From: Rhodomicrobium sp.
Lineage (GTDB): Bacteria; Pseudomonadota; Alphaproteobacteria; Rhizobiales; HXMU1428-3
Length of the DNA: 64,000 nt
Assembly (NCBI GenBank): GCA_021604665.1
Contig: BQJK01000001.1
Coordinates: 372,001-436,000 of the forward strand
Direction of reading: 5' to 3'
In this document: positions 11,127 through 19,278 of the stretch, piece by piece
Layout: each line of letters begins with the position of its first letter
Position numbering within the stretch: position 1 is the first letter of the stretch
Program-made: the position numbers and the translations under genes
Notes under the pieces: generated by a model
Told to the model about the DNA's origin: nothing
The model's database searches: none
Seen by the model: the letters and a program-made list of their open reading frames with translations, nothing else

Positions 11127-11606
11127 ATGAAAAATTTCGCCCCCAAAACGTTTCACTATTCCGTGGCAAAATCCATCGCCATGGCAGCGGCCGGTTTCGC
11201 CTTTACAGCCGCCGCCCTCACCACCAGCGTATCAGCCGCTGATATGGACTATGACGAATATAGAGATGGCCGCTACAAAGACCGCTCATATATAGACAAA
11301 ACCCTGGATGAATATGAGCGCCGCACAGCCCAATATAAACACAACCGCCGCGGTGACAGACGGCATGGCGATAATTGGCGCAATGATAATTATGGCAACC
11401 ATGGCTGCCTGCATCCACGTAAAATCCGCCGCCGCTTAATCAAACGAGGCTGGCATGATTTTCATATAATGAAAGAGCGGCCACGGCGCATTGTGATGCT
11501 AGCCACAAACTATAACGGCCGACGCTTCCGCATCGTTGTTGATAAATGCGATGCCCACATTGTTCGCCGCCGCCCCATCAGACGGTATTGGGGGTGGGGT
11601 AATTAG
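11127..11606 (+). CDS. Small secreted basic protein (paralogue of 9692-10084)
   Basis: A 159-residue protein with a signal peptide (cleavage likely after SVSA, near residue 38). The start was chosen at the ATG preceded by AAGAGGAG. The mature region opens with a charged D/R/Y-rich linker. A compact domain follows: CLHPRKIRRRLIKRGWHDF ... IVMLATNYNGRRFRIVVDKCD ... VRRRP. It matches the C-terminal domain of the 9692 gene in its I-R-R-x-L-x-x-R-G-W/F core, G-R-R/K block, and paired cysteines. Function is unknown. The protein is exported and strongly basic, so an envelope or surface-associated role is an inference. Confidence 0.72.
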   Translation: MKNFAPKTFHYSVAKSIAMAAAGFAFTAAALTTSVSAADMDYDEYRDGRYKDRSYIDKTLDEYERRTAQYKHNRRGDRRHGDNWRNDNYGNHGCLHPRKIRRRLIKRGWHDFHIMKERPRRIVMLATNYNGRRFRIVVDKCDAHIVRRRPIRRYWGWGN

Positions 11607-11683
11607 GCCCCGCTCGCATTGAGAACACCTGAGAGTCAGAATAAACAGCCCCCCAGATCCCGAACTCTGGCTCAACGGTGAGA

Positions 11684-11716
11684 AACCAGCCTCTTGCAAA
11701 AGGGGCTGGTTTTTAT
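11684..11716 (+). terminator. Intrinsic terminator of the 11127-11606 gene
   Basis: The stem AACCAGCC (11684-11691) / GGCTGGTT (11704-11711) is followed by TTTATT. Confidence 0.8.
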
Positions 11717-11797
11717 TATGCGCACGCTATACCAGGTTCTGGAAAACCACAAATAGCATTAGAGAGCCGGTTTAAAGGGTGATAAAACACAAGCAAC

Positions 11798-12823
11798 ATG
11801 GCCCCAACCGGCACCCCTCGATTGGTAGAAAGAGGCACTGTAGTGGAACTCATAGGTCTCAATAAAAACCCCATTCCAGATGGCGCTATCACCGGCCGCG
11901 CTAAAATTGATGAGCGGGTATATCTTCGCTATGCGCGCTGGGCCCCAACCACAAACTATGTGCGCGGGACCGTCGTGCTTGTGCAAGGCCGCTCCGAATA
12001 TATTGAAAAATATTTTGAAACCGTTAGTGATCTGCGCCGCCGCGGCTTTTATGTCGCTACCTTTGATTGGCGCGGGCAGGGCGGCTCAAGCCGAGATCAG
12101 AAAAACAAGAATAAAGGCCATATCTGGGATTTTGGTCAATATGATAATGACCTCCACAGCTTCATGCATCAGATTGTCTTTCCAGATTGCCCCGCCCCCT
12201 ATTATGCTCTTGGCCACTCCATGGGGGCACATATTCTGATAAGAGATGCCGGCCTCGCCCTGTGCCAGTTTGACCGCATGGTCCTCTCAGCGCCATTGCT
12301 GCGCATGTCCCGTGAAGTCTTAGGCATGCCTCAGGAATTGGTTTCAGCCGCTGCCATTCTTGCCAGCTGGTGCGGCCTTGGTGAACATTACGTCTGGGGG
12401 GGGACAGATCTCAACCTCAACCAGCGCGCCTTTGAGGGTAACAAAATCACCCGTGACAGATCACGCTTCAACCGAAATAAAGCTATATTAGACGCCGCAC
12501 CAGAGCTATCAATCGGCTCGCCAACTTATGCCTGGTTGCTTGCTGCCATCCGCTCAACCAACCTTGTTATGCAAGAATCATTCGCTTCCGCAGTTAAAAT
12601 ACCGATCCTTCTGATCGGCGCTGGCTCAGACCGAATAGTCTCCAATATCGCAACACGTGAATTTGCCGAGCGGCTTAAAAACGGCACCAATGTGATGATA
12701 CCCAATGCGCGCCATGAAATTCTTCAGGAAGTGGATAGCATCCGCGAACAATTCTGGGCCGGGTTTGATGCCTTCATCCCCGGCGAGGGAAAGTATAGCA
12801 AAATCCTAGCTGATACCGCATGA
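11798..12823 (+). CDS. Alpha/beta hydrolase, lysophospholipase/monoacylglycerol lipase-like (PldB family)
   Basis: A 341-residue hydrolase. The catalytic triad reads S141 in GHSMGAH, D278 in GAGSDRIVS and H306 in NARHEIL. The strand before the nucleophile contains FDWRGQGGSSRD, characteristic of the lysophospholipase L2/monoglyceride lipase group. No signal peptide is visible, so the protein is probably cytosolic or peripherally bound. It converges with the hisN-like gene on the other strand. Acyl-ester hydrolysis is family knowledge; the natural substrate is not evident. Confidence 0.88.
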   Translation: MAPTGTPRLVERGTVVELIGLNKNPIPDGAITGRAKIDERVYLRYARWAPTTNYVRGTVVLVQGRSEYIEKYFETVSDLRRRGFYVATFDWRGQGGSSRDQKNKNKGHIWDFGQYDNDLHSFMHQIVFPDCPAPYYALGHSMGAHILIRDAGLALCQFDRMVLSAPLLRMSREVLGMPQELVSAAAILASWCGLGEHYVWGGTDLNLNQRAFEGNKITRDRSRFNRNKAILDAAPELSIGSPTYAWLLAAIRSTNLVMQESFASAVKIPILLIGAGSDRIVSNIATREFAERLKNGTNVMIPNARHEILQEVDSIREQFWAGFDAFIPGEGKYSKILADTA

Positions 12824-12872
12824 GGCCACGGCTTAGAAAGAGGGGGCAGGGCGTCTTGAAAGAGCTATAAGC

Positions 12873-13727
12873 CTAGCCGTTTAATGACAACAGCGCGGCC
12901 TCATGCAACGCAGCTGTGCTGGCGGCAATCACCTGCCCACCAGTCTTGGCTAATATGCCCTCATCCGAACTTGCCCCCTTAGAACCACCGCCAAGCCCAA
13001 GTTTATTGCCCTGCCAGTCAGAAACAATGCCGCCAGCTTCAGTTACAATCGGTATCAACGGCGCAATGTCATAATCCTGCAAACCCGTTTCAACAACCAG
13101 GTCAACAGCCCCTAACGCCAATAGGCAGTAGCTATAGCAATCACCGCCAAAACGTGTCATCCGGCAGCGGGCTCTAAGGGTTTCAAATTTAGAGAGATCA
13201 TCCTTCGTCGCAAAAAGATCCGGGCAGGTGGTGGTGATAACAGCATCAGACAATTGGGTTTTGGTGCCAACACTTAACCGTTGCACAACATCCCCTTTCT
13301 GCCAAAAGGCCCCGCCAGGCAAACCCCAAAAACGTTCATTCACATAAGGTTGGTTCATCATGCCCATAAGCGGCGTATTTTCATAGGTAAGCCCAATTAA
13401 GCTCCCCCAAAGTGGACTGCCAATAATAAATGAGCGCGTGCCATCAATTGGGTCAACAATCCAGCGGTAAGCGCTAGTACCCGTAATCTCACCCATCTCT
13501 TCGCCAACAAAGCTATGGTCAGGAAAGCGAGAAAGTACAAGCTCGCGAATCACTTTCTCGCCAGCGCGGTCAGCTTCCGTTACCGGGTCAAAAACGCCCT
13601 TCCCCTCTTTATGATCAACAGAAAAGGCGCCTCGGAAAAAAGGCCTAATTATTCGCCCGGATTCGTCCGCTGCTTCATGAAACAGCGACAAAAACTCATC
13701 TATATTATGTGACAAAGTCGCAACCAT
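12873..13727 (-). CDS. hisN: Inositol-monophosphatase family protein, probable histidinol-phosphatase
   Basis: A 284-residue Mg-dependent phosphatase. Metal-binding motifs are FDPVTEAD (47-53), GEE (75-77) and DPIDGTRSF (92-100), with a second conserved Asp in LQDYDIAP. Alphaproteobacteria often use an enzyme of this family as HisN, removing phosphate from histidinol phosphate. The sequence FVGEEMG and the WGSLIGLTY region favour that reading over SuhB-type inositol phosphatase. No other his genes are nearby, so specificity is inferred. The gene stands alone. Confidence 0.78.
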   Translation of the reverse strand: MVATLSHNIDEFLSLFHEAADESGRIIRPFFRGAFSVDHKEGKGVFDPVTEADRAGEKVIRELVLSRFPDHSFVGEEMGEITGTSAYRWIVDPIDGTRSFIIGSPLWGSLIGLTYENTPLMGMMNQPYVNERFWGLPGGAFWQKGDVVQRLSVGTKTQLSDAVITTTCPDLFATKDDLSKFETLRARCRMTRFGGDCYSYCLLALGAVDLVVETGLQDYDIAPLIPIVTEAGGIVSDWQGNKLGLGGGSKGASSDEGILAKTGGQVIAASTAALHEAALLSLNG

Positions 13728-13911
13728 TAAAAAGTCACTCCCACAACTAACCCCCTAAAAGATAATGCAATTAAAGCCATTAGCGCCTCGGTCTCAAGTT
13801 AAATCATATCTGCGACCCCGTGCCGCAAACAGAGCTAATTTCTTTAGACAATTTCGCAACATAGCATGTGTCCTAATGGTCACAAAGCCGTCATACTGTT
13901 CAATGGGCCTA

Positions 13912-13940
13912 TTGCAAAGGGTCATAGCCACTGACATATT
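13912..13940 (+). promoter_or_regulatory. Possible promoter of the 13947-14030 RNA
   Basis: TTGCAA (13912-13917) and CATATT (13935-13940) are separated by 17 bases. Each matches the sigma-70-type consensus at four of six positions. It is weak alone but well placed relative to the downstream terminator. Confidence 0.35.
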
Positions 13941-13946
13941 AATTGC

Positions 13947-14030
13947 ATTGCTGGATTTCCAGTATAGCCCATATCGGGCGTTTCCTCCCTTTGACTTGGG
14001 CCGTTCGCAGCTGCGAACGGCCACTTTTTT
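13947..14030 (+). ncRNA. Candidate small RNA with anti-Shine-Dalgarno motif
   Basis: Downstream of the possible promoter are two short hairpins: CTGGA/TCCAG at 13951-13962 and GCCC/GGGC at 13967-13979. An unpaired CCTCCC tract follows at 13984-13989, and the RNA ends at a very strong terminator. CCUCCC can pair with Shine-Dalgarno sequences. The arrangement recalls the rhizobial alpha-r14 (cuckoo) small RNAs, but I could not align it to them. There is no open frame. The transcript start is inferred. Confidence 0.4.
13999..14030 (+). terminator. Strong intrinsic terminator (24-bp perfect palindrome plus T-run)
   Basis: A perfect palindrome of 24 bases (GGCCGTTCGCAG and its mirror, 13999-14022) is followed by AC and eight T. 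There is no protein gene ahead of it on the plus strand, which points to a non-coding transcript. Confidence 0.85.
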
Positions 14031-14234
14031 TAGCCAATACCCATAATAACCCAACATAAGACCACAGATAGCCAGCAATTGCGCTGTCAGTACCGGCCTG
14101 TATGACAGGTTATTTGGTGTACTATGGGAAACGTAATGAAGCCGCTGCAATGCGGCAAAGAACCGAAAAGCTATATTCACGAAAAGAGCAAACATAGTGT
14201 TGAGGCGTTAAAAGGCGGGCGCAGAGATAACTAC

Positions 14235-15242
14235 CTATTCAGCGGCATCTGCAATAGGAAATAATGTTGAAGTGACATCCCTGATATAGGTCGTAAACAC
14301 AGCCTTTAAGGCGCTGGATACTTCAATAAAGCCGCTATGAGGCTCAATAGCCACCTCATCCATATAAAGACTGCGATTAATCTCAACCTGAATGGCATGC
14401 ACACCATCATCCGGGCGACCATAATGCTCGGTTATATACCCACCCGCATAGGGTGAGTTCACAGCAACAGAAAGCCCCACATCTTTGAGCAGGTCAACAA
14501 GATAGCTCACAAGATCAGGGTGAGAGGCTGTGCCAAACCGGTCGCCAATAATTATATCAGCGCAGCTGGTACCATCTGAGCGTTTGGCCCGTGATGGCAT
14601 AGAGTGGCAGTCAATCAAGATGGCAGTTTCATACCGCTGCAACTGCATATCAATCAATTGGCGTAGCTGCCTGTGGTAAGGCAAGTAAAAATTCGTGATC
14701 CGCCACAGCGCCTCTTCAAGTGAAAGCGGATGGCGGTAAATCTCAAGCCCATCTCCAACAACCCGCGCAATGGTGCCAAGCCCAGCGGCCACCCGCACTG
14801 ATTTATCATTCGCATTGCTAGGCAATGGCCCGGTGAAGAGGCGCGGGTCCAACTCAAACGGTTCCCGGTTCACATCAACATAAGCGCGCGGGAAGGTCGC
14901 CGCCAATAGAGGCGCCCCGAGCTGCGGTGCAAATTGAAACAGCTGATCAACCAACGCATCTTCTGATTTGCGAAGTAAAAGCGGGCTCAACCGTGACTGC
15001 TCAAGAAAAGAAGGCGTGTAGTGCCGCCCGCTATGAGGAGAATTGAAAACAAATGGCGCACAATTATCTTCTGGAAATACAGTGTTATAGCCCGGTGCTT
15101 CAGCCCGTTTCACAGCCTCACCGCCAGGCTCATAGCCAGCTGCAGCCCGATGAATATCAGAGTGCGGCGACATATCCTCAAAGATAGGCCTGTATTGGGG
15201 GTTCAACTTACGCATTGCGTTTAGGAATTCCTGTGCGTCCAT
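14235..15242 (-). CDS. N-formylglutamate amidohydrolase family protein
   Basis: A 335-residue enzyme of the FGase family, which hydrolyses N-formyl-L-glutamate to formate and glutamate in histidine degradation. Conserved blocks seen are FVFNSPHSGRHY, the DALVDQLF and PRAYVDVNREPFELDP segments, DCHSMPS, ADIIIGDRFG, and the C-terminal AIQVEINRSLYMDE. Other hut genes are absent here. In rhizobia this gene is commonly a neighbour of cpdR, as it is here, so the context supports the family call but not a role in histidine catabolism specifically. The start at ATG 15242 gives a normal-length protein; about 40 residues precede the conserved core. Confidence 0.85.
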   Translation of the reverse strand: MDAQEFLNAMRKLNPQYRPIFEDMSPHSDIHRAAAGYEPGGEAVKRAEAPGYNTVFPEDNCAPFVFNSPHSGRHYTPSFLEQSRLSPLLLRKSEDALVDQLFQFAPQLGAPLLAATFPRAYVDVNREPFELDPRLFTGPLPSNANDKSVRVAAGLGTIARVVGDGLEIYRHPLSLEEALWRITNFYLPYHRQLRQLIDMQLQRYETAILIDCHSMPSRAKRSDGTSCADIIIGDRFGTASHPDLVSYLVDLLKDVGLSVAVNSPYAGGYITEHYGRPDDGVHAIQVEINRSLYMDEVAIEPHSGFIEVSSALKAVFTTYIRDVTSTLFPIADAAE

Positions 15243-15812
15243 ATGCTCAGCCTAAAGTAGCTAATTAATCCCGTCTTGGCACACGCTCTAAAGACGTTGC
15301 CCACAAAAAAATAACCCAGCCTAATGAGGCCGGTGTCCAGTCAAAATGAGGCCGCTAGAGTCTGATCCGATAAACCACCGGCCCATATGAAGAATTAAAA
15401 GAGTGAATTGGGGCACAAATAGGTAAGGCACTGCTGCATATTGAGATGGGGAGGGGAGTTGGGCTCTTATCCGTCAGGCTGTTGTATAAATGCAAAGCAT
15501 AGGCAACAAAAACACGGCGCGGTGATCAGATATTTTGCAGGGAAAAAATCTGCAAGCAATCATCAAACGTTAGTCAACCGAAAACCATTGCGTTATATTA
15601 ATGAAATACGCGCCTCCATCCAGCGCTGGGGGTATCGTTTTATTAACGGGGTTTCACTTATTTAATTCACTTGTAGAAACCACTGCATGGCAACAAGCAC
15701 ATAAGCTATCTAAGAAGCTTATGCTAAACTGTCAGCGCTGTGAAAAAAGCGGCTTATATTCAGCGCATCAATTCGTAAAGTCCCGCTGTCATTAGATCAA
15801 AGAGAGAAGTTC
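15243..15812. other. Intergenic region before cpdR
   Basis: About 570 bases. Two short plus-strand frames (15441-15665 and 15601-15795) overlap each other, lack family signatures and are not called. A weak hairpin TTGCAG/CTGCAA is at 15535-15555. Otherwise only the cpdR promoter is expected here. Confidence 0.55.
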
Positions 15813-16199
15813 ATGTCCGATAAAGATCAATCACCAAAGAAAATGCAGCGGATTCTTCTGGCCGAGGATGATGAATCTATGCGCCTCTTCCTGGCCAAAG
15901 CGTTAAGCCGCGCTGGGTATGAGGTCACATCATTCGGCACTGGAGTTGAAGCGTTTGAGCGCTTGAAGGAAGAGCCCTTCACTCTGCTCTTAACAGATAT
16001 AGTTATGCCAGAGATGGATGGCATTGAGCTGGCAAGGCGCGCCGCTGAGGTAGACCCAGACCTGAAAATTATGTTCATCACCGGTTTTGCTGCTGTCGCT
16101 CTGAATGCTGAAAACTCAACGCCAGATGCCAAGGTGCTCTCAAAGCCCTTCCACCTGCGCGATCTGGTGAATGAGGTAGATCGCCTGCTTGCGGCTTAA
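15813..16199 (+). CDS. cpdR: Single-domain response regulator CpdR
   Basis: A 128-residue stand-alone receiver domain. The acidic pocket is D19/D20, the phosphorylated aspartate D62 (LLLTDIVMPEMDG), and the switch residues T90 and K111. The segment MFITGFAAVALN followed by KVLSKPFHLRDLVNEVDRLL is diagnostic for CpdR. In Caulobacter and Sinorhizobium, unphosphorylated CpdR recruits ClpXP to the cell pole and primes degradation of cell-cycle substrates. CckA-ChpT phosphorylation switches it off. A good ribosome site (AGAGAGAAG) lies before the ATG. The cognate phosphorelay genes are not in the window. Confidence 0.93.
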   Translation: MSDKDQSPKKMQRILLAEDDESMRLFLAKALSRAGYEVTSFGTGVEAFERLKEEPFTLLLTDIVMPEMDGIELARRAAEVDPDLKIMFITGFAAVALNAENSTPDAKVLSKPFHLRDLVNEVDRLLAA

Positions 16200-16367
16200 T
16201 AAGCTGCGATACGGTAACTCACGGTCAAAATAGCGTTGAAATGACCAATATGATGAAAGCCATAGGGGCCGCAAAAGCCTCTTGTCAAACAAGGTCAATA
16301 TCCGCTATAGAAGCTGTTCGGTGTCGCGAATAACTCAAAAAGTCGCACATACCACCATAAAATCTAC

Positions 16368-16442
16368 GGGACGTTAGCTCAGCGGGAGAGCACTGCCTTG
16401 ACATGGCAGGGGTCACTGGTTCAATCCCAGTACGTCCCACCA
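16368..16442 (+). tRNA. tRNA-Val (anticodon GAC)
   Basis: The cloverleaf is complete. The acceptor GGGACGT pairs with ACGTCCC, the D-arm is GCTC/GAGC, and the anticodon stem CTGCC/GGCAG holds the loop TTGACAT with anticodon GAC. The T-arm ACTGG/CCAGT has the TTCAATC loop. The CCA end is encoded. No duplicated 3' fragment of the tRNA was seen nearby, so there is no sign of an integrated element. Confidence 0.97.
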
Positions 16443-16620
16443 TTTATTCTTCATCATATCTCTCTATTAAATCTCCCCTATGTACGAAAAGCAGCTCTTA
16501 AGCAACAGCCCGCTAAAAACAGTTGATAAATCACCCGTTTTCTCAAGAGCATTGCTTGACGCTACGCCATATAGACTATTCTCTGAGAAGTTATTCATCT
16601 TCTAAGGGGCAGTATGGGCA

Positions 16621-17430
16621 ATGGTCAACTTAACTCAAAAGAATAGTCAGCAACATTTTCAAACAGAAAGTTGCAGGCAGAGTACAACCCGCCTGGCAGG
16701 TTTCTCCCGTTTCGCACTAGGCTCCTTCATCGCCCTCAGCCTCACAGCCTGCAGTAACAATGGCAATCTCCTGCAAGACAACATTGTCACCGGCTCCATA
16801 AACAATATACCCAAAGGCTATGATTGCCCCATCAACGCCAATAATCTCTATCCGGTTGGCGCCATTTACCGCCGTGATGAGCGCGGCGTGCATTATTCAG
16901 TTAAAGATCTGAGTAAAAATGACCTGATAACCAAGTCCATGCGCCGCGATGTAAAAATTTCTGATTATGAAATCACCAATAGACAGAAAACAAATGCCGA
17001 AGCCTCCGTGGCCTTGCTAAAAAAGGTCGTGCCTGGCCTATCTGTGAACGCCAATGCAGCTCGTCATAAAACCATAGCCATTGATGTCACCATTAAAGAC
17101 ATCCGCGCCAATGATATTGATGATCAAACAGAAGACAAAGTCGTGGCCTGGTTGAAAGACAATGTCAGCATAAAGCCCGGCAGTCGTTACTTTCTCGTCC
17201 GTCAGGCAGTAAAAGCAAGTGCCGTCAGCTATGTGATCAATCAAAAAGACCTCTCCAAAATTGCCGGGAAGGCAGAGCTTGAAAAAGTTGCCAGCGGCTC
17301 CGCGAACCTCTCCATCAGAGATAATGATGGTAGCCTTAAACTCGACCAAACCTTCGAGCCAAGAATTACGGTTTGCACAAAATCAGCTGAAATAACCGGC
17401 TTAATCGGTAAAAAGCTCGCCAAAAAGTAA
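16621..17430 (+). CDS. Uncharacterised lipoprotein
   Basis: A 269-residue protein with an N-terminal hydrophobic segment ending in the lipobox LTAC (Cys44), so it is predicted to be lipid-anchored after signal peptidase II cleavage. The mature part starts with a flexible stretch, then YDCPINANNLYPVGAIYRRDERG. A mixed alpha/beta region follows, containing PGSRYFLVRQAVKASAVSYVI and a cysteine near the C-terminus (TVCTKSAE) that may pair with the YDC cysteine. I do not recognise the family. The gene stands alone between tRNA-Val and the GbsR-like gene. AAGGGG about 11 bases upstream may be its ribosome site. Confidence 0.65.
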   Translation: MVNLTQKNSQQHFQTESCRQSTTRLAGFSRFALGSFIALSLTACSNNGNLLQDNIVTGSINNIPKGYDCPINANNLYPVGAIYRRDERGVHYSVKDLSKNDLITKSMRRDVKISDYEITNRQKTNAEASVALLKKVVPGLSVNANAARHKTIAIDVTIKDIRANDIDDQTEDKVVAWLKDNVSIKPGSRYFLVRQAVKASAVSYVINQKDLSKIAGKAELEKVASGSANLSIRDNDGSLKLDQTFEPRITVCTKSAEITGLIGKKLAKK

Positions 17431-17773
17431 TCAAGTTAGGGGCATTTTCTCGCGCCGCCCCCACTCTCACTATTTGATCTAAACCGTCATCAATGAGCGC
17501 TGGGAGCCATCCCCCCCAGCGGCCTAGTGCCTTCTGCGCTCTCATCCATTGCCATATTGTCATAGTGCCATAGTGACCTGGTGACATGGGTGATGAGGGT
17601 GGCTGGCCGCTTGCCAGCGCTCAGCTAAAGTCACCCCCGCAAATTATTTTAACCATTCCAGCCTTAGGCAGCACAACCTTCTTGACAGAATGTTGTGAAT
17701 TTTTTAGTTTCTGTCATAACAGAAATTACTAAAATAAGTGATGTAGCGCTTCAAAAGCATTCATTCATCAAAG
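17431..17773. other. Intergenic region ahead of the GbsR-like regulator
   Basis: About 340 bases with no gene. It holds a small hairpin (GCTGGC/GCCAGC, 17602-17618) without a T-run, and the regulator's probable promoter and operator (17682-17725). Confidence 0.5.
17682..17725 (+). promoter_or_regulatory. Putative promoter and operator of the GbsR-type regulator
   Basis: A TTGACA box at 17682-17687 has a weak -10 around 17705-17710. Overlapping and following the -10 is the inverted repeat TTTCTGT-CATA-ACAGAAA (17708-17725). A 7-bp palindrome over the -10 of a MarR-type gene is the expected position of an autoregulatory operator. Binding is inferred, not shown. Confidence 0.5.
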
Positions 17774-18349
17774 ATGGCAAAGTTAGATATGCAAGACCAA
17801 ACCGGTTTCAACAAAATCCCTCCCGCCATAGAGCAGTTCGTTCTCCATTGGGGTGAGATGGGGACAAGATGGGGCGTTAACCGCTCTGTTGCGCAAATCC
17901 ACGCCTATCTTTATGTCAGTGATAGCCCCAAAACAGCTGAAGAGATTTCTGAAACCCTGGCCTTAGCGCGCTCCAATGTTTCCAATTCATTGAAAGAGCT
18001 TTTGTCCTGGCAGCTCATTCGCCGCGTCCATGTAATGGGTGATCGGCGCGACCATTACGCCGCTGAAACAGATTTATGGGAAATGCTAATGCGCATTGCC
18101 ATGGGGCGAAAAACCCGAGAGATCGATCCAACCTTAGAGATGATGCACCGCTGCGTCACTGAAGCTGATGCTGATAAAGCTGTATCGCCCGAAGCCAGAG
18201 AGCGTATCCGCGAGATGCTGGATTTCCTGACTATGATGGATAATTGGTACACAGACATGGCAGCAGTGCCAAAATCCAAGCTGATAACAATGATGAAAAT
18301 GGGAAAAACTATTTTCAAATTCATCGGCGGAAGTAAAGCCAAACGCTAA
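17774..18349 (+). CDS. GbsR/MarR-family transcriptional regulator
   Basis: A 191-residue regulator of the GbsR type. These are longer than classical MarR proteins and have the N-terminal signature EQFVLHWGEMGTRWGVNRSVAQIHAYLYVS. The winged-helix DNA-binding segment covers TAEEISETLALARSNVSNSLKEL. The helical C-terminus is likely the dimer interface. Upstream lies a palindrome overlapping its promoter, and downstream on the same strand come the DUF4166 and epimerase genes (gap 143 bases), which are plausible targets. In Bacillus GbsR senses choline, but no osmoprotectant genes are present here, so ligand and regulon are unknown. Confidence 0.85.
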   Translation: MAKLDMQDQTGFNKIPPAIEQFVLHWGEMGTRWGVNRSVAQIHAYLYVSDSPKTAEEISETLALARSNVSNSLKELLSWQLIRRVHVMGDRRDHYAAETDLWEMLMRIAMGRKTREIDPTLEMMHRCVTEADADKAVSPEARERIREMLDFLTMMDNWYTDMAAVPKSKLITMMKMGKTIFKFIGGSKAKR

Positions 18350-18492
18350 GCCAGTGAGGGGTTAGCGGTAAGTGCCTAAAAAAATTTAAAAACAAAATTC
18401 TCTTAATACAGAAATAACAGTACTTAATAAAAACACATGAACAATCGCAAACGACATCATGAAATTAGACTATAAATTATAAGGGTAGGCAG

Positions 18493-19278
18493 ATGCAAAA
18501 AAGCGCCAGGTTCAAAGACCGACAAGCAGACCAGTGCCGCGGCTTACCCTTACCGCCTATTCTGCCAGGCCCGAATGCATTTGAAGAACCGCCAGCGGTG
18601 CCCATACCAGAGACCAAATCTTTGTTGGAAGAAGGCCAGGGAACTCTGCCCCCTCTAAATAGAGCCCAGCTACGCAAAGCGCTGAGATACCCGGCTCTGT
18701 TGGGCAAAAAATGGCTCCTGTTACCACCCGCAATTCAAAGTCGTTTCACCGCCAGTAAATCCACACGCAGCGTGACAATCTATCAGGGGCGCATCCATCA
18801 AACACGCCATTCTTATCTAGGCAGGGTATTGGCAATGACCTGCCGTCTCATTGGCAGCCCGCTCAGTTACAACAAAAACATCCGAGGCCCCGCCACAGTC
18901 ATCGTTAGGGAAAGTGAGAGCACCAACAGCCAATATTGGACAAGAATATACCCAACAGCCAGCGGCTTACCGCAGGTTATTCAAAGCCAGAAAATGTTTA
19001 AAGGCCCAACCGGCCTTGTGGAAATGATAAGCCCCCATTTTGGTGTCAAACTCACCCTGTCAGCAAGTCACCAGGCGCTTGCTTTCACATCAGCTGGCTA
19101 TGTCTTCCAACTAGGGGGCAGGGCACTGCCACTTCCAAACTGGCTCAGCCCCGGCCAAATGAAAGTAACCCACCGGCAAACAGGGGCGCGTCGTTTCCGC
19201 TTCACCCTACAGTTAACCCATCCGCTATTTGGTGAACTTTTCTACCAAACCGGCATTTTTGAGGAGTTAAATCAATGA
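18493..19278 (+). CDS. DUF4166 domain protein
   Basis: A 261-residue protein. The first 75 residues are proline-rich and poorly conserved. The remainder fits DUF4166: a short LPPAIQSRF motif, a GRVLAMTCRLIGSPL segment, W-x-R and S-Q-K/M-x-G-P-x-G-L-V-E strand, and a C-terminal HPLFGELFYQTGIFEE block. In other bacteria this domain is found alone or at the C-terminus of saccharopine-dehydrogenase-like proteins. Its biochemical role is unknown. Its TGA stop overlaps the ATG of the next gene (ATGA), so the two are translationally coupled and probably act together. Confidence 0.75.
   Translation: MQKSARFKDRQADQCRGLPLPPILPGPNAFEEPPAVPIPETKSLLEEGQGTLPPLNRAQLRKALRYPALLGKKWLLLPPAIQSRFTASKSTRSVTIYQGRIHQTRHSYLGRVLAMTCRLIGSPLSYNKNIRGPATVIVRESESTNSQYWTRIYPTASGLPQVIQSQKMFKGPTGLVEMISPHFGVKLTLSASHQALAFTSAGYVFQLGGRALPLPNWLSPGQMKVTHRQTGARRFRFTLQLTHPLFGELFYQTGIFEELNQ

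Larger units (their letters stand above)
13728..14234. other. Intergenic region holding a small-RNA candidate
   Basis: About 500 bases lie between the hisN-like gene and the N-formylglutamate amidohydrolase gene. Overlapping short frames on both strands (13765-14046 plus, 13794-14195 minus) cross a strong terminator palindrome and have no protein-like composition, so I do not call them genes. The informative content is the candidate RNA at 13947-14030. Confidence 0.6.

Noticed and set aside
10839..11156. 105-codon minus-strand frame upstream of hsp20
   Set aside because: It overlaps the promoter/leader region and the start of the plus-strand secreted-protein gene; no motif.
13794..14195. 133-codon minus-strand frame
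   Set aside because: It runs through a strong plus-strand terminator palindrome and its translation has no domain-like pattern.
15441..15795. Two overlapping small plus-strand frames before cpdR
   Set aside because: Mutually overlapping, no ribosome sites and no protein-like pattern.
16368..16620. tRNA-Val as an integration site
   Set aside because: No duplicated tRNA end, integrase or atypical genes follow; the neighbours are ordinary.
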